A stretch of DNA of 64,000 bases from Bradyrhizobium sp. ISRA464. Its GTDB lineage: Bacteria > Pseudomonadota > Alphaproteobacteria > Rhizobiales > Xanthobacteraceae. The stretch spans positions 5,704,001 to 5,768,000 of the forward strand of contig NZ_CP094526.1 of the NCBI RefSeq assembly GCF_029910095.1, in the 5' to 3' direction. The position numbers were made by a program, and so were the translations under genes. This document shows positions 9,393 to 18,354 of the stretch, one piece after another. The notes beneath the pieces are model-generated. The model made no database searches. It had not been told where the DNA came from and saw nothing but the letters and a program-made list of their open reading frames with translations. Position 1 is the first letter of the stretch. The number at the start of each line of letters is the position of its first letter.

Positions 9393-9817
9393 CGCGACGC
9401 CCGCACCGCGCGGATCAATCGAGACAGCTGCTCCCCATCTATCGCCGCGTCCGTCCGCACGACGACGTCGCCAATCGCAATCTCGAGCTTGACTGCCGGA
9501 ACGTGACGCTCCTCTAACGGCCCGTCCACGACCAGCGGCGCGAACGGCGGCTGCGGAGCCTCGCACGACGGTAATTCGCCGCGCCGTCGGAAGCGTCGTC
9601 GCCAATCGTAAATTTGCCAGCGCGTCGCTCCGTGCTTGCGCGCTACCTCCGCCACCTGAGCGCCGGGCAGCAGACTTTCGCCGACGATCCGAGCCCACTC
9701 GGCATCTGAACGCACACGACGCCCGGACGGTCCCTCAAGCACTTCAAGCCGGCTGACTGCTCCAGACCCAACTGTTGAGCTGTCCAAATGGGCGTCTTTT
9801 TTGCCGTCCAATCCCAT
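9389..9817 (-). CDS. tnpA: IS66 accessory protein TnpA
   Basis: This protein of about 142 aa has the helix-turn-helix of the Tnp_1/IS3-type fold: WARIVGESLLPGAQVAEVARKHG followed by WQIYDWRRRFRR. The ATG at 9817 (MGLDGKKD) is preferred to the in-frame start at 9853 because GGAGG lies about 7 bp upstream. It is the first gene of the tnpABC set. Confidence 0.92.
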   Translation of the reverse strand: MGLDGKKDAHLDSSTVGSGAVSRLEVLEGPSGRRVRSDAEWARIVGESLLPGAQVAEVARKHGATRWQIYDWRRRFRRRGELPSCEAPQPPFAPLVVDGPLEERHVPAVKLEIAIGDVVVRTDAAIDGEQLSRLIRAVRASR

Positions 9818-9896
9818 CCCAAACCTCCGTTCAAGCCGGAGGCTTCTTCGCACATCTAATCCAATCCCGGAGCCAGGGTATTGGCTGAGCGCTTAC

Positions 9897-9904
9897 AGTC
9901 GCCG
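9897..9904. repeat. Target-site duplication, right copy (AGTCGCCG)
   Basis: Exact repeat of 7353-7360, directly outside the right end of the IS66 element. Confidence 0.92.
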
Positions 9905-10674
9905 AGCAAATATTTCAGGAAAAACTGTCCCCACGAGTTCGCGAACACCCGCGCCCAGTCTGGCAATTCCTTGCCGTGCACTGCCTTGAACAATCTGCCA
10001 TTGCCGTAAGGCAAGGCGGTCAGCACGCCGGCTCTGATTTGGGCAGCCATTGGCAGGATTGTTTTCTCAGCAGCGCGGTTATCGAGTGAATAGTCGATCT
10101 GGACGAAATCAGGCTTCTCGCGTTCCATCACGGCTTCGACGGCCGGATAGTCGCGGTGGAATGTCGAGGTGATGCCGACATAGCGGCAGATGCCCCGTTT
10201 CTTCCACTCGCGGAACCGTTGCAGGGATTGCTGCTTGCTCCTGACGTTATGGAGCTGCAGCAGATCGACGCTTGCCATCTTTAGTCGAGCCAACGACCGC
10301 TTGAGTTCTTGCGGGTCGGGCGATTCGAGCTTGGTGGCGATGAAGAGCCTGTCGCGCAAGTCGACAGTTGTCGTGACCTCGCCCAGCACGCTTTCCGCAT
10401 CGCCATAGGTTGAGGCCGTGTCGATGAGCCGTCCGCCGTTCTTAACCAGAGCCTGTACGACTGCATCGGCCTTGCTTCGCGTCGTTTCGTTATTCTCATC
10501 GAAAACATAGGCGGTGCCGAGGCCAACGGCGGGAATGCGCTCGCCGCTGCCCGGAATCGCACGGGTGAGAAACGGTGTCTCCGTTTGGGCAACGGCTCTG
10601 GTTGATACCAGAAATCCACCGGCGAGTGCGGCAAAGTCGCGGCGGGTCATTTGGCGAGTCATTCGGACTGCCAT
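9897..10674 (-). pseudogene. 5' fragment of the IS66-interrupted Tat aldo/keto reductase
   Basis: The N-terminal 259 codons of a second exported AKR. MTRQMTRRDFAALAGGFLV gives a twin-arginine motif (TRRDF) and hydrophobic core. The Asp/Tyr pair is in LIDTASTYGDAES, Lys in FIATKLES and His in LLQLHNV. The native sequence ends at KYLLGD, where the IS66 end supplies a short foreign tail (CKRSAN...LD, stop at 9856). The missing C terminus is at 7222-7352. The start overlaps the end of the upstream transporter gene by 16 bp, so it was the third gene of an operon. The loss of about 43 C-terminal residues, including part of the cofactor site, probably inactivates it. Confidence 0.92.
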
Positions 10675-11972
10675 CCTGGCGCTCCTTCGTCATCTGTTTT
10701 CGTCGCAAGACGCTCGTGCGTTCGCCCCAGCGCGGTTGAGAGAACGAGCCAGCCCGCTGCGACCGGCAGCGCGCAGAGCGCGATGGCGCCAAGCTTCAAC
10801 CCCAACGCTTGCAGGCTGTCATAGACCCAGCCATACAACGCGTCCGAGCCGCGATAGATCACCACGTCGATCAGGTTCTTGGCCTTGTACTTTTCCTCCC
10901 GCCCAACCACGGTGAAGAAGACCTGCCGCGCCGGATTTGCGATTGCAAAATTCATCCAGCGCTGCGCGACCTGGAGTGTCACCACGACCGACAGGCTCGG
11001 CGCGATCGCCAACGCCCCGAAGCCCGCGACATAGATGGCGGGCAAAGCTGCGGCCGAAATGCCGGTGCCGAAGCGCTTGAGGAACGCGGCGGTGGCGAAA
11101 ACCTGTGTTGCCAGGCTCAAGAGGCCTACCGCGAGATCGATACCTGCAAACAGCCTGGTTTGTGCTGCTGCATCGTGCATCATCGTTGCCGACACGATGT
11201 TGGCCTGCGCGAAATAGGCAATCGTCGCGCCGAACGAGAGCAAGCTGACCCAGCCGGCCACGCCCAGGAGATAGGGCGAGCGCATCAGTTCGGACAAGCC
11301 GGCGAACGCGCTGCCGCCAATACGCTGCCGTCGAGTATCTACCTCCGTCGGCGGCTCCGCCACGCGTTCAATTCGATGCACGCAGAGCACAGCCAGTTCG
11401 AGCAAGATAGCGGCCCCGATCAAGAGGTTGACCGGACCGAGCGGCCTCGACAGCCAGATTGTGATGATGGGACCAAGAAGCGCGCCAGCCGTTCCTCCAG
11501 CGCCGATGAACCCGAACAGCCGCTTGCCCTGCTCCGATGTAAACAGATCGGCCATGAACGACCAGAACACCGCGACCGCGAACAAGTTGAAGACGCTGAC
11601 CCATACGAAAAACACGCGCGCCACGATCACTTTTTCGATGTCAAAAAACAGCAACAGCCAAAACAGAATCAGGTTGGCGACAAAGAAGTGGTAGACGATC
11701 GGAATAAATCTGACCCGTGGCAATCTCGCCACCAGCGCGCCGTAGATGGGTTGTGCGACGAGCAGGCTGACAAACGTGGCCGTGAACAGCCAGGGCAGGT
11801 TTTTGGTCCCGCCCGCAATGCCCATCTGATCGCGCAGCGGACGCAGCACGTAGTAGCCGGCAAGCAGGGTGAAGAAATACGCGAACGACCACAGCGCTGT
11901 CGCCCGTTCGCGCGCGGTACCGGGCACCATGCGCTTCAACCAGCCCCCGAGAGCCGCCGCGGAAGTCATCAT
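10659..11972 (-). CDS. 12-TM transporter, MFS or NTP/NDP-translocase-like
   Basis: A 437-aa integral membrane protein with about 12 hydrophobic segments. ALWSFAYFFTLLAGYYVLRPLRDQMGI at the N terminus is characteristic of the ATP/ADP-translocase-like (NTT/TLC) branch of the major facilitator superfamily, as is the GFIGAGGTAGALLGP segment near residue 155. In free-living bacteria such proteins are uncharacterised and are not necessarily nucleotide carriers. The start overlaps the stop of the upstream reductase gene (ATGA, 11969-11972) and the end overlaps the following AKR gene, so translation is probably coupled. Its role may be to move a substrate or product of the redox enzymes. Confidence 0.75.
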   Translation of the reverse strand: MMTSAAALGGWLKRMVPGTARERATALWSFAYFFTLLAGYYVLRPLRDQMGIAGGTKNLPWLFTATFVSLLVAQPIYGALVARLPRVRFIPIVYHFFVANLILFWLLLFFDIEKVIVARVFFVWVSVFNLFAVAVFWSFMADLFTSEQGKRLFGFIGAGGTAGALLGPIITIWLSRPLGPVNLLIGAAILLELAVLCVHRIERVAEPPTEVDTRRQRIGGSAFAGLSELMRSPYLLGVAGWVSLLSFGATIAYFAQANIVSATMMHDAAAQTRLFAGIDLAVGLLSLATQVFATAAFLKRFGTGISAAALPAIYVAGFGALAIAPSLSVVVTLQVAQRWMNFAIANPARQVFFTVVGREEKYKAKNLIDVVIYRGSDALYGWVYDSLQALGLKLGAIALCALPVAAGWLVLSTALGRTHERLATKTDDEGAPGWQSE

Positions 11973-12724
11973 GGTGCCAGCGACAGCTTCTGCTTAAGTT
12001 CCGCTGCGCTCACTTTCTGGCCATATCCTGGCGCGCCGCGCTGGAAGCGGCTCGCATCGGCCAGTTTGCCGACCTCCACCGGATCAAAGCCGGCATCGCG
12101 TACCAGTTGCGCTGCGACCTGGACTGCCTTCTGATCATCGCCCGCAATCGGCACCGCGAGCCTCGGGGCAGGACGGCTCGCTTCGCGTTCAAAGATCGTG
12201 TAGGAGAGCGTGTTGAAGGCGCGCACCAGCCGCGCGCCCGGCAGGTATTTTTGCGACGTCACTCCGATGCCGTTCCGCTCGACCTCGTCGGCAATGGCGT
12301 CGTCACGGCTGGCCACCGCATTGTCGGCGTCGAGCACGATCTTCCCCGCTAGCGATTTGCCGTAATCTTTGCCGATCTGCGGCAGCGCGCCGTAAGGCAC
12401 CGCGATGAAGACGACGTCGCCAAATGCAATGGCCTGATCGACTGTGCCGGCCTGTGCAAGTGGCCCAAGGCGAGCCACAAGGTCTTGCAACTCCTCCGGA
12501 TGACGCGATGAAAGGAAGACTAGATGGCCTGCCTTGATCCAGAGGCCACCGATCGTGCCGCCGATATGGCCCGCACCGATAACGCCGATTTTCAACTTGG
12601 GACTTGGGGCGGTCTGACCCGATGCGGTAGTCGGTTGGAGTACCGATTGGAGGATGAGCGCGCCTGCGGCGCCTAACAGTGCGCGGCGGCGGCGATCAAC
12701 AGTGACATGCTTGAGCGTCAGCAC
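11969..12724 (-). CDS. NADPH-dependent F420-reductase-like (ProC/F420 type) oxidoreductase
   Basis: The frame is open to 12946, but that region overlaps the end of the next gene upstream, so I place the start at the GTG at 12724. This gives a signal-like N terminus (RRRRALLGAAGALILQSVL...ASGQ). The domain that follows is a Rossmann fold with GVIGAGHIGGTIGGLW (about residues 46-61), then FLSSRHPEEL, VVFIAVPYGALPQIG and VLDADNAV, the pattern of the F420_oxidored family. C-terminal KYLPGARLVRAFNTL is also typical of such proteins. Substrate and cofactor (NADP versus F420) are unknown. First gene of the coupled three-gene operon. Confidence 0.8.
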   Translation of the reverse strand: MLTLKHVTVDRRRRALLGAAGALILQSVLQPTTASGQTAPSPKLKIGVIGAGHIGGTIGGLWIKAGHLVFLSSRHPEELQDLVARLGPLAQAGTVDQAIAFGDVVFIAVPYGALPQIGKDYGKSLAGKIVLDADNAVASRDDAIADEVERNGIGVTSQKYLPGARLVRAFNTLSYTIFEREASRPAPRLAVPIAGDDQKAVQVAAQLVRDAGFDPVEVGKLADASRFQRGAPGYGQKVSAAELKQKLSLAP

Positions 12725-12881
12725 ACCAATTTGCGAATTGCAGCAATCGAGTCCCGCCTTAGAGTCGATAACGCGAAAAGTGTTATAAATAGTCGCCCGG
12801 AATTGGCGCTCGCACAGAGTTGATCCCTCGCCCCTCAATTTCAGGCGCTTGCCGCTATCGTCCTTTAGCGGCTCGGCGGAT

Positions 12882-13202
12882 CTATTTGGGTGCGGCCGAC
12901 GGAGCGGCATTCGCCTTCGGTTCCGAGGGAATAGCCGGTACGTCATCTTTTACGCTGCACTGTTCGACATAAGAATCTTCAGTCATACCGCCTTTCATCA
13001 TTGCCTCCTGATTGGCTCTCCATTCATCCTCGCAATCCTCCACAACTGTCTTCGAGCTTTGTCCGTCTGTTTTGAGTGGTGCGGACGAGGAAGCAGGGGC
13101 GGCGGCAGTCGAATTTGGCTTGGCAGTTTCCGCAAGTGCACTGCAATCCAGCATTGTTATCCCAACAAGCGCACCACAGACCAAATAAAGGCGCTTTTTC
13201 AC
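12882..13202 (-). CDS. Small exported PsiF-like protein
   Basis: About 106 aa, starting at the GTG at 13202 (VKKRLYLVCGALVG...). An N-terminal signal peptide ends near ALAE and is followed by a low-complexity Ala/Ser/Pro linker. The core VEDCEDEWRANQEAMMKGGMTEDSYVEQC has the Cys-EW-(x)n-Cys arrangement of PsiF-type and related small periplasmic proteins common in Bradyrhizobium. A Pro/Ala-rich tail follows. The function is unknown, and the family name reflects phosphate-starvation induction of E. coli PsiF. A longer in-frame ORF to 13616 runs through repeat DNA and is not used. Confidence 0.6.
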   Translation of the reverse strand: MKKRLYLVCGALVGITMLDCSALAETAKPNSTAAAPASSSAPLKTDGQSSKTVVEDCEDEWRANQEAMMKGGMTEDSYVEQCSVKDDVPAIPSEPKANAAPSAAPK

Positions 13203-13880
13203 CGTTCGACTCCTGTTGACATCGCTTGTATTGCGAAAAGCTTTTCTAAACGCGTGGCCGCACCTGCAACCGTTCCATTCGTGACCTCGCACGGACCAAT
13301 TCGAACTTTTCGCGCCTGTTCCCCCACAGCTGTCAATTGTTGAATTTAGTTGATGTCTCTTCATGGCCGTTCGCGTCGGACGGCAACGCCTCAAGATTTG
13401 GTTGGCTTTTGGGGAACTGCGGAAACGCGGGGGTGCGTCGCCGCCACCGAAAACGTCGGATAACAATTGCTGACCTAGGGGCTCTCTTCCAAGACCGGGA
13501 CCAGCCTCCATCCCGTCACGACCCCGGCCGATGCGTTCTCTCCCGCAACGGATCGCCGTGGAACAATCGGAACCCGCGGACAGTGTCCGAGGCATTCGGC
13601 CAGCCGGTTGTACCACCGTGTCTGATCATTCGGAGCAAAGTGGGCATTGGCCCTGCTCGGGTTGGGACGCATGGCACCAGGCCGCCAGAGCAACGCCCTT
13701 GCCGCCAATTGCAAGCACCAGCTTCATTGTGGCTCTAGACACACGTACTAGTTCTACACGCTGGCTGGCGTTTCGACGACTGCTATTCCAATACTGGCCC
13801 AACGCTCCAGCTCTCCGCGGAAACAGCATCGATCGCCAAACTGAGCCTTTGCTAGAGGCAACCGGCAACTATCGGGAGGC
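13203..13880. other. Intergenic stretch with a dispersed repeat; otherwise nothing recognised
   Basis: It contains the second copy of the 92-bp repeat (13370-13461). The remainder (13462-13880) holds only short, unrecognised ORFs, possibly degenerate sequence upstream of the porin fragment. Confidence 0.4.
13370..13461 (+). repeat. Dispersed repeat, copy 2 (about 92 bp)
   Basis: It shares TTCGCGTCGG, AAGATTTGGTtGGCTTTTGG and GAAAACGTCG blocks in order with 6952-7043. It lies upstream of the PsiF-like gene. Confidence 0.6.
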
Positions 13881-14108
13881 GTGTCCGCTCCGCATCCCGA
13901 TTTCCTTGCCGCCGACGGCCTCGGCCTGTTGATTGGTGACGGACGCTTGAACTACAGCCCCGAGCAATTCTTTGAGACCTACTACGCCTATCAGGTCACC
14001 AAGAATTTTACCGTGACCTCCGACTATCAGATCATCAACAACCCCGCCTATAACGCCGACCGCGGGCCGGTTTCGATCTTCTCCTGCCGCGTGCATGGTG
14101 AGTTCTAG
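13881..14108 (+). pseudogene. C-terminal remnant of an OprB-type carbohydrate porin
   Basis: About 75 codons give RLNYSPEQFFETYYAYQVTK, then NFTVTSDYQIINNPAYNADRGPVSIFSCRVHGEF and a stop. This is the last beta-strand pair of OprB-like outer-membrane porins, including the terminal Phe needed for outer-membrane insertion. The rest of the roughly 450-residue barrel and the signal peptide are missing upstream, so it is a remnant. Confidence 0.75.
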
Positions 14109-14228
14109 GCCAGGCGGCGGGTCCGATGATGCTGCACGACCTCCACAGCGATCGTCTACGCTTCAAGGGCACCTGAAAGTGGCTGAAAGTCTCCGGACGG
14201 TAGTAGCCAGACTACCCGACTAGGCTTT

Positions 14229-15066
14229 TTAGCGCCCCCAGCGATCCTGCCAGAGTTTTTCCCCGATCGTGCAACTTATGCGTGGCTCCTTTTCAGCGGC
14301 CGGAACAAGCGGATGTTCGGGAACTCTTCCCGCGACCTCGAAGCAGGAGCTTGGCGCGGATTGCCTCCTTGAACTTTTCGCGGTCCTTAATCGATACCAC
14401 AAACGAGCCCGGCCCGCCGATGACGCAATCTTCATAGTACCAATCAAGATTGTCGATATCCATCGTCGAATAGGACGGCTCCTTCACCATGATCGGCAAA
14501 CCGTTAATGACAATGCCCTTCGCCAACGCTTCTTGGCGAACGGGCGTGACCGGCGGGCCATTGTTGTTCGGACCGTCGCCTGAAATGTCGATGACACGAC
14601 GCAAGCCTCGATAGGGATCTTCGTCGAACAGCGGCATCGCGAAGAGGATGGCGCCCGAGATCGAGGTGCGCGACCCCCGCCGGACTGGTGTCTGCGTAAT
14701 TTCGTTGGCGACCGCGTCAGCCGTCTCGGGTCCATCGATCACGCGCCAAGGAATGATAATCTTCTGGTCACCGGACGCGGATCACTCGAAGTAGGTCAAT
14801 GAAATCTTGCTGTTTGGACCGCTCCTCAGCGCCTGCAAGAATTCCTTTGAAACAATGGCTTGGGCGTAACCCTCGCGCTGAACGGCGAGCTCGTCCAGAT
14901 CCATCGAATAGGAATCGTCGACAGCAATAATGAGTTCGACATCGACGGGCAGCGCGGTTTTCTTGTCCGCTATTTCCGGTCCTTGGCCCGGTGCGGCAGT
15001 GCTTGTGAGATCGCCACCGCCAAGGATGCCTGCAATAACCGCCGCTACGATAGAGACACACCGCAT
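14229..15066 (-). pseudogene. DUF1194 (VWA-like) secreted protein gene with a nonsense mutation and a frameshift
   Basis: The ATG at 15066 has GGAGG 7 bp upstream and opens a signal peptide (MRCVSIVAAVIAGILGGG). Next comes VDVELIIAVDDSYSMDLDE, a von Willebrand-A-like MIDAS (DxSxS), characteristic of DUF1194. At 14782-14784 a TGA follows ISLTYFE, where relatives have Trp (a TGG to TGA change would explain it). The same frame then resumes with SGDQKIIIPWRVIDGPETAD. Near 14340 the frame shifts by one base, after which FEVAGRVPEHPLVPAAEKEPRISC and EKLWQDRWGR complete the family C terminus, with the stop at 14229. Two independent lesions make this a clear pseudogene. Confidence 0.88.
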
Positions 15067-15692
15067 TGTGGACCTCCACATCTCGAATGCGATGGTGACA
15101 TGCAACCTGCGCCGCGCAAGTGGAACATGGGGGCTTCACGTTCAAGTTAGCGGGATTGCGTCCGAATTTCGGATATCTCGCCCGCAACCACTGCTTTGCC
15201 AATTCGTCTCGATAGCACTCTTCACCCCTGGAAGTGCTCTTCAAAAGGAAGCCGTCTTCGGACATAGAGCGATCCGGGGTGCTGGTGGTGGGTAATCAAT
15301 GCTGCGAGCCTTCGCCAGGCGCGGACTTGCGGACAACCCTTCCAGGTAGGTCCGCGATACATTCTGTTCGGCGGGCCTGACGAGCCAGTTCATTGGGTTC
15401 AAGCGCACTATCGAAAGCAGCCAAGATCCGCTTGAACCTCTCCTCCAACGAATGCCGTCCGTCGATGTGTGCGTGAAGATGGAAAGATCGTTGGGCCGCT
15501 ACACACGCTCAGGGACGTGCGCGGGATCCATGCCGGCTTTCAACCCGGCCGCGAGCGCGGCGCCTCCGACATTTAAGGCTGTTCGTCAGCACTCCCCTAT
15601 CTCCCCGCCCTCGGAAATCTTGGCCGTGCACGTGCGCCGACCCAAGGCGGCCCTGTCCGACTTCAAAGGGTCTGCTCACGTTGCCTGTCGCA
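15067..15692. other. Intergenic stretch, no recognisable gene
   Basis: About 625 bp between the DUF1194 pseudogene and the first copy of the 90-bp repeat. Only short, unsupported ORFs are present. Confidence 0.4.
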
Positions 15693-15770
15693 AGATTTCT
15701 CTTGATCTCCCGGTGCACACGCCGCCTCTAATCAGCTGAAAATCTTAAACTCTCGCTTCAATCCATCATG
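15693..15770 (+). repeat. 90-bp dispersed repeat, copy A (shortened)
   Basis: Blocks AGATTTcTCTTGATCTCCCG, GGTGCACACG, CTGAAAATCTTAAACT and TCGCTtCAATCCATCATG match copies B (50151-50240) and C (61969-62057) in order and orientation. This copy lacks one of the two tandem GTGCACACG units found in B and C. Its right end supplies the stop codon of the damaged livF frame. Confidence 0.8.
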
Positions 15771-16611
15771 AGCAAAATTGAGCCAAGTACATCCAACTAG
15801 CCGCAACGTCATCGAACGCGAAGTATCGCGGGTGGACCACGTTTGCCTCATCCCCTAATTCGATCGTGCTGGCGCAAGCCCGTCGCGAGGGCTTCCTCGA
15901 ATAGGCGCTCCCGAGCCCAGGAGACAAACGTTGATGGGAGCGGCTAGAATTGGGAATCGGAATGCCATGGAGCGGCATCGAGCGTCGGCGGCCCGAATGT
16001 GTCTCGCCCCTCCTCGTCGTGCAAGCGATCCCAACGGAGGCGACCCTCGTCTGCTCCACCATCAGAATCGTCAGCCCTTCGCGATCCTTCAGCACACCCA
16101 ATGTCTCGATAATCTCCCCGATAATCGATGGCTGGATGCCCTCCGTCGGTTCATCCAGCAGCATCAAGCGCGGCCCGGTGCAGAGGCAGCACGCAAGCGC
16201 GAGAAGCTGTTGCTCCCCTCCCGAAAGTGCGCCTCCAGGACGCCCGGTCAGCCGTTTCAGCCGGGGGAACATCGCCAGCACTTCTTCGATAGGACGCCCA
16301 CTGCGCGCCGCTGCTATGATCAGGTTCTCCATCACGCTGAGGGCGGGAAATATCCGCCGCCCCTCCGGCACGTATCCCAACCCCGCCCGCGAGCGAAGAT
16401 GGGGCGGCTTGCATGTCAAATCGACGCCATCAAACCTGACGCGACCGGCCGTCGCCGGAAGAAAGCCAGCTAGCGTCTTCAGCAGCGTGGTCTTTCCTGC
16501 CCCGTTGTGGCCCAATACGCCAAGGAATTTCCCGCGCCGAATATCGAGGTCCACACCGCGAATGACGGGGATGCGACCAAATCCGATCGCGATTGCCTTG
16601 ACCTCAAACAT
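15766..16611 (-). pseudogene. Damaged LivF-type (urea/amide-like) ABC ATPase with foreign C terminus
   Basis: Residues 1-186 are a good LivF/UrtE-type ATPase: Walker A GHNGAGKTT near 34-42, GLGYVPEGRRIFPALSVMENL, signature ALSGGEQQLLALA and Walker B RLMLLDEPTEGIQPSII. After ILMVEQ (about coordinate 16050) the sequence stops resembling the family, which should continue with an NLxxA.....VLE.G segment. Instead about 95 unrelated Arg/Ser-rich residues run into the 90-bp repeat. The ATPase has thus lost its C-terminal subdomain by recombination. The start overlaps the ancestral livG stop (ATGTTTGA). Confidence 0.85.
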
Positions 16612-17319
16612 GCGAAGTCAGCCCCTTCCCAAGGTAGATGTCCTTGACCACTTGGTCGAACAGAACCGCGTCGCAATCGCCTTGCTTGAAGACGCGACCT
16701 TGATGGAGCACGGTACCAGATCGGCGATGCTGCGGACAAACGTGATGTCGTGCTCAACAACGAGAAAGCTCTGCCGGCCACGCCGACGCAAGATCAGTTC
16801 GGCAAGATCGGCGACGTCGGCATCGCTCATGCCGGCGGCGGGCTCGTCCAGCAGCACCAGTTCTGGCTCGCTGGCAAGAACGCCGGCCACTTCGACCCTC
16901 TGCCTGATCCCATGAGCAAGAGTGCCGACGACCTTGTCCGCATGCGCGCCAAGAGCCAGCTCTTCCACCAGGGCCGCAGTCCGTTCCACAGCCTCGCGCG
17001 GTGCGAAGCGGCGATTGGCTCCAAGCCAGATGTTGTCGCGCGCGGTTTCCGTTTCGAAAAGCTGGGGCGTCTGCATCTTAACGCCGATACCCAGATTCAC
17101 GATGGCGTTCGTGCTGCGACCGGTGATGTCGATGCCGCGGAGACGGATGCTGCCCGCGCTAGGGCGAAGCTGGCCGGTCAGCATCTTGAAGAGGGTGCTC
17201 TTCCCTGCTCCATTCGGCCCGATCACGCAGTGGACATGGCCGGCGGACAACTCGAAATCGACGCCGTCGATCGCATGGACTCCGCCGAAACGCATGACGA
17301 GGTTGGCGCAGGTCAGCAT
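16604..17319 (-). pseudogene. LivG-type ABC ATPase with a single-base frameshift
   Basis: Residues 1-202 read as LivG: Walker A GPNGAGKST (34-42), TPQLFETETARDNIWLGA, signature-like GTLAHGIRQRVEVAGVLA and Walker B LVLLDEPAAGMSD. Near 16713 one base appears lost (GTACCG where GTCACCG is expected). In the next frame VLHQGRVFKQGDCDAVLFDQ and VVKDIYLGKG form the normal LivG tail, with a TGA at 16604-16606 overlapping the livF start. As sequenced, the protein ends with about 30 wrong residues at 16618. The start overlaps the livM stop by a few bases. Confidence 0.88.
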
Positions 17320-18354
17320 GCTGCGTCCTCCCCAACCGTCCGCGCCTCATCAGTCTGGACATCTGGCGCGCGGCGGAAAAGAGCAACCATTTCGGCAAGG
17401 GCCGGCACCAAGCCACGCGGCAGCAGTATCACCATCAACATCAGCAAGATTCCCAAGAAGACCGGGGGATTGAAAAGGCTGTTGCCGAGGCGTGAAGTCA
17501 TGTACTGCAGCGCCACCGCACCTATGATCGGACCGACGAAGGTCTCCCTTCCGCCTACGATCAACCAGATCAAGATCTGCGCGGTCGTCGATAACGAGAA
17601 CGCGCTAGGCGACAGGAAGCCGTTCCAGTTCACGAAAAGGCACCCCGCGTAGCCGGCAACGCCGCTTCCCAGCACGAAGATGCCAAGCTTCAGCGCGGCC
17701 GTGTCGTAACCGAAAAGCTCTGCGCGCAGTTCGTTCTGGCGGGCCGCGGCGATGGCTCTACCCCATCTCGATGTGGCGATGACCTTGCACAGCACATAGA
17801 TGACCAGCAATGAAATGCCGCAGAGCACGTAAATGTCGACCGGTGTCAGTGGTAGATCGGGTCGCCCCGGCACGTTGATCGGCGCAATCCCGGACATCCC
17901 ATTGAACCCGCCCAATCGAGCCTCGCCGATTCGGTACCAGGGATCGGAGGTGGAGTTCATCAGATTGTAGAGGATCAAGGAGCGTGACGACCCCGACGTA
18001 GAGATCGGAAAGTCGGCCCATGAACATGAACCATCCCAGCACCAGCGCGAACAACGCCGGCACGGCGATCGACAGCAGGACGGGGATCGTGCTTTCGCCG
18101 AAGTTGATCACCCCAACCGCGTACGCATACGCGCCTAGCCCGAAGAACGTCGCCTGCCCGAAGCACATGATGCCACCCAGGCCCCAGGTCAATGCCAGGC
18201 TCAAGGCCAGGATCGCCATGACCACAAAGACTGTCGCTTGGAGCATGGCGAAGAGGTCGAACAGCATCGGCGGCAGGACCGTAGCCGCAAGCAGAAGCAC
18301 CGCCGTCAGCCAGGTCCCTCGTCCGAGCCGCGCGAGAACGGGAGTGCTCATCAC
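17313..18354 (-). pseudogene. LivM-type permease gene split by a frameshift
   Basis: The first part (18354 to about 17980) gives LivM transmembrane segments and the GLGGIMCFGQATFFGLGAYAYAVG and LSDLYVGVVTL blocks. There a small deletion changes frame. The second part (about 17978 to 17313) resumes with LILYNLMNSTSDPWYR, GGFNGM and LGSGVAGYAGCLFVNWNGFLSP, finishing with a hydrophilic tail. Together they make a permease of about 345 residues, so the lesion is internal. The start overlaps the livH stop (ATGA, 18351-18354). Confidence 0.88.

Larger units (their letters stand above)
7361..9896 (-). mobile_element. Complete IS66-family element (2,536 bp)
   Basis: The element begins GTAAGCGCTTA and ends in the inverted form GAGCGCTTAC, the typical IS66 terminus. 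It is flanked by the 8-bp direct repeat AGTCGCCG. It carries tnpA, tnpB and tnpC on the minus strand, all with open frames, so it may still be mobile. It interrupts an aldo/keto reductase gene. Confidence 0.93.

Noticed and set aside
10809..12134. 441-aa plus-strand ORF opposite the 12-TM transporter
   Set aside because: Antisense of a protein with regular membrane segments; the translation is charged and repetitive.
12882..13616. Longer 244-aa version of the PsiF-like protein
   Set aside because: The upstream part runs through a dispersed repeat; the signal peptide begins at the GTG at 13202.
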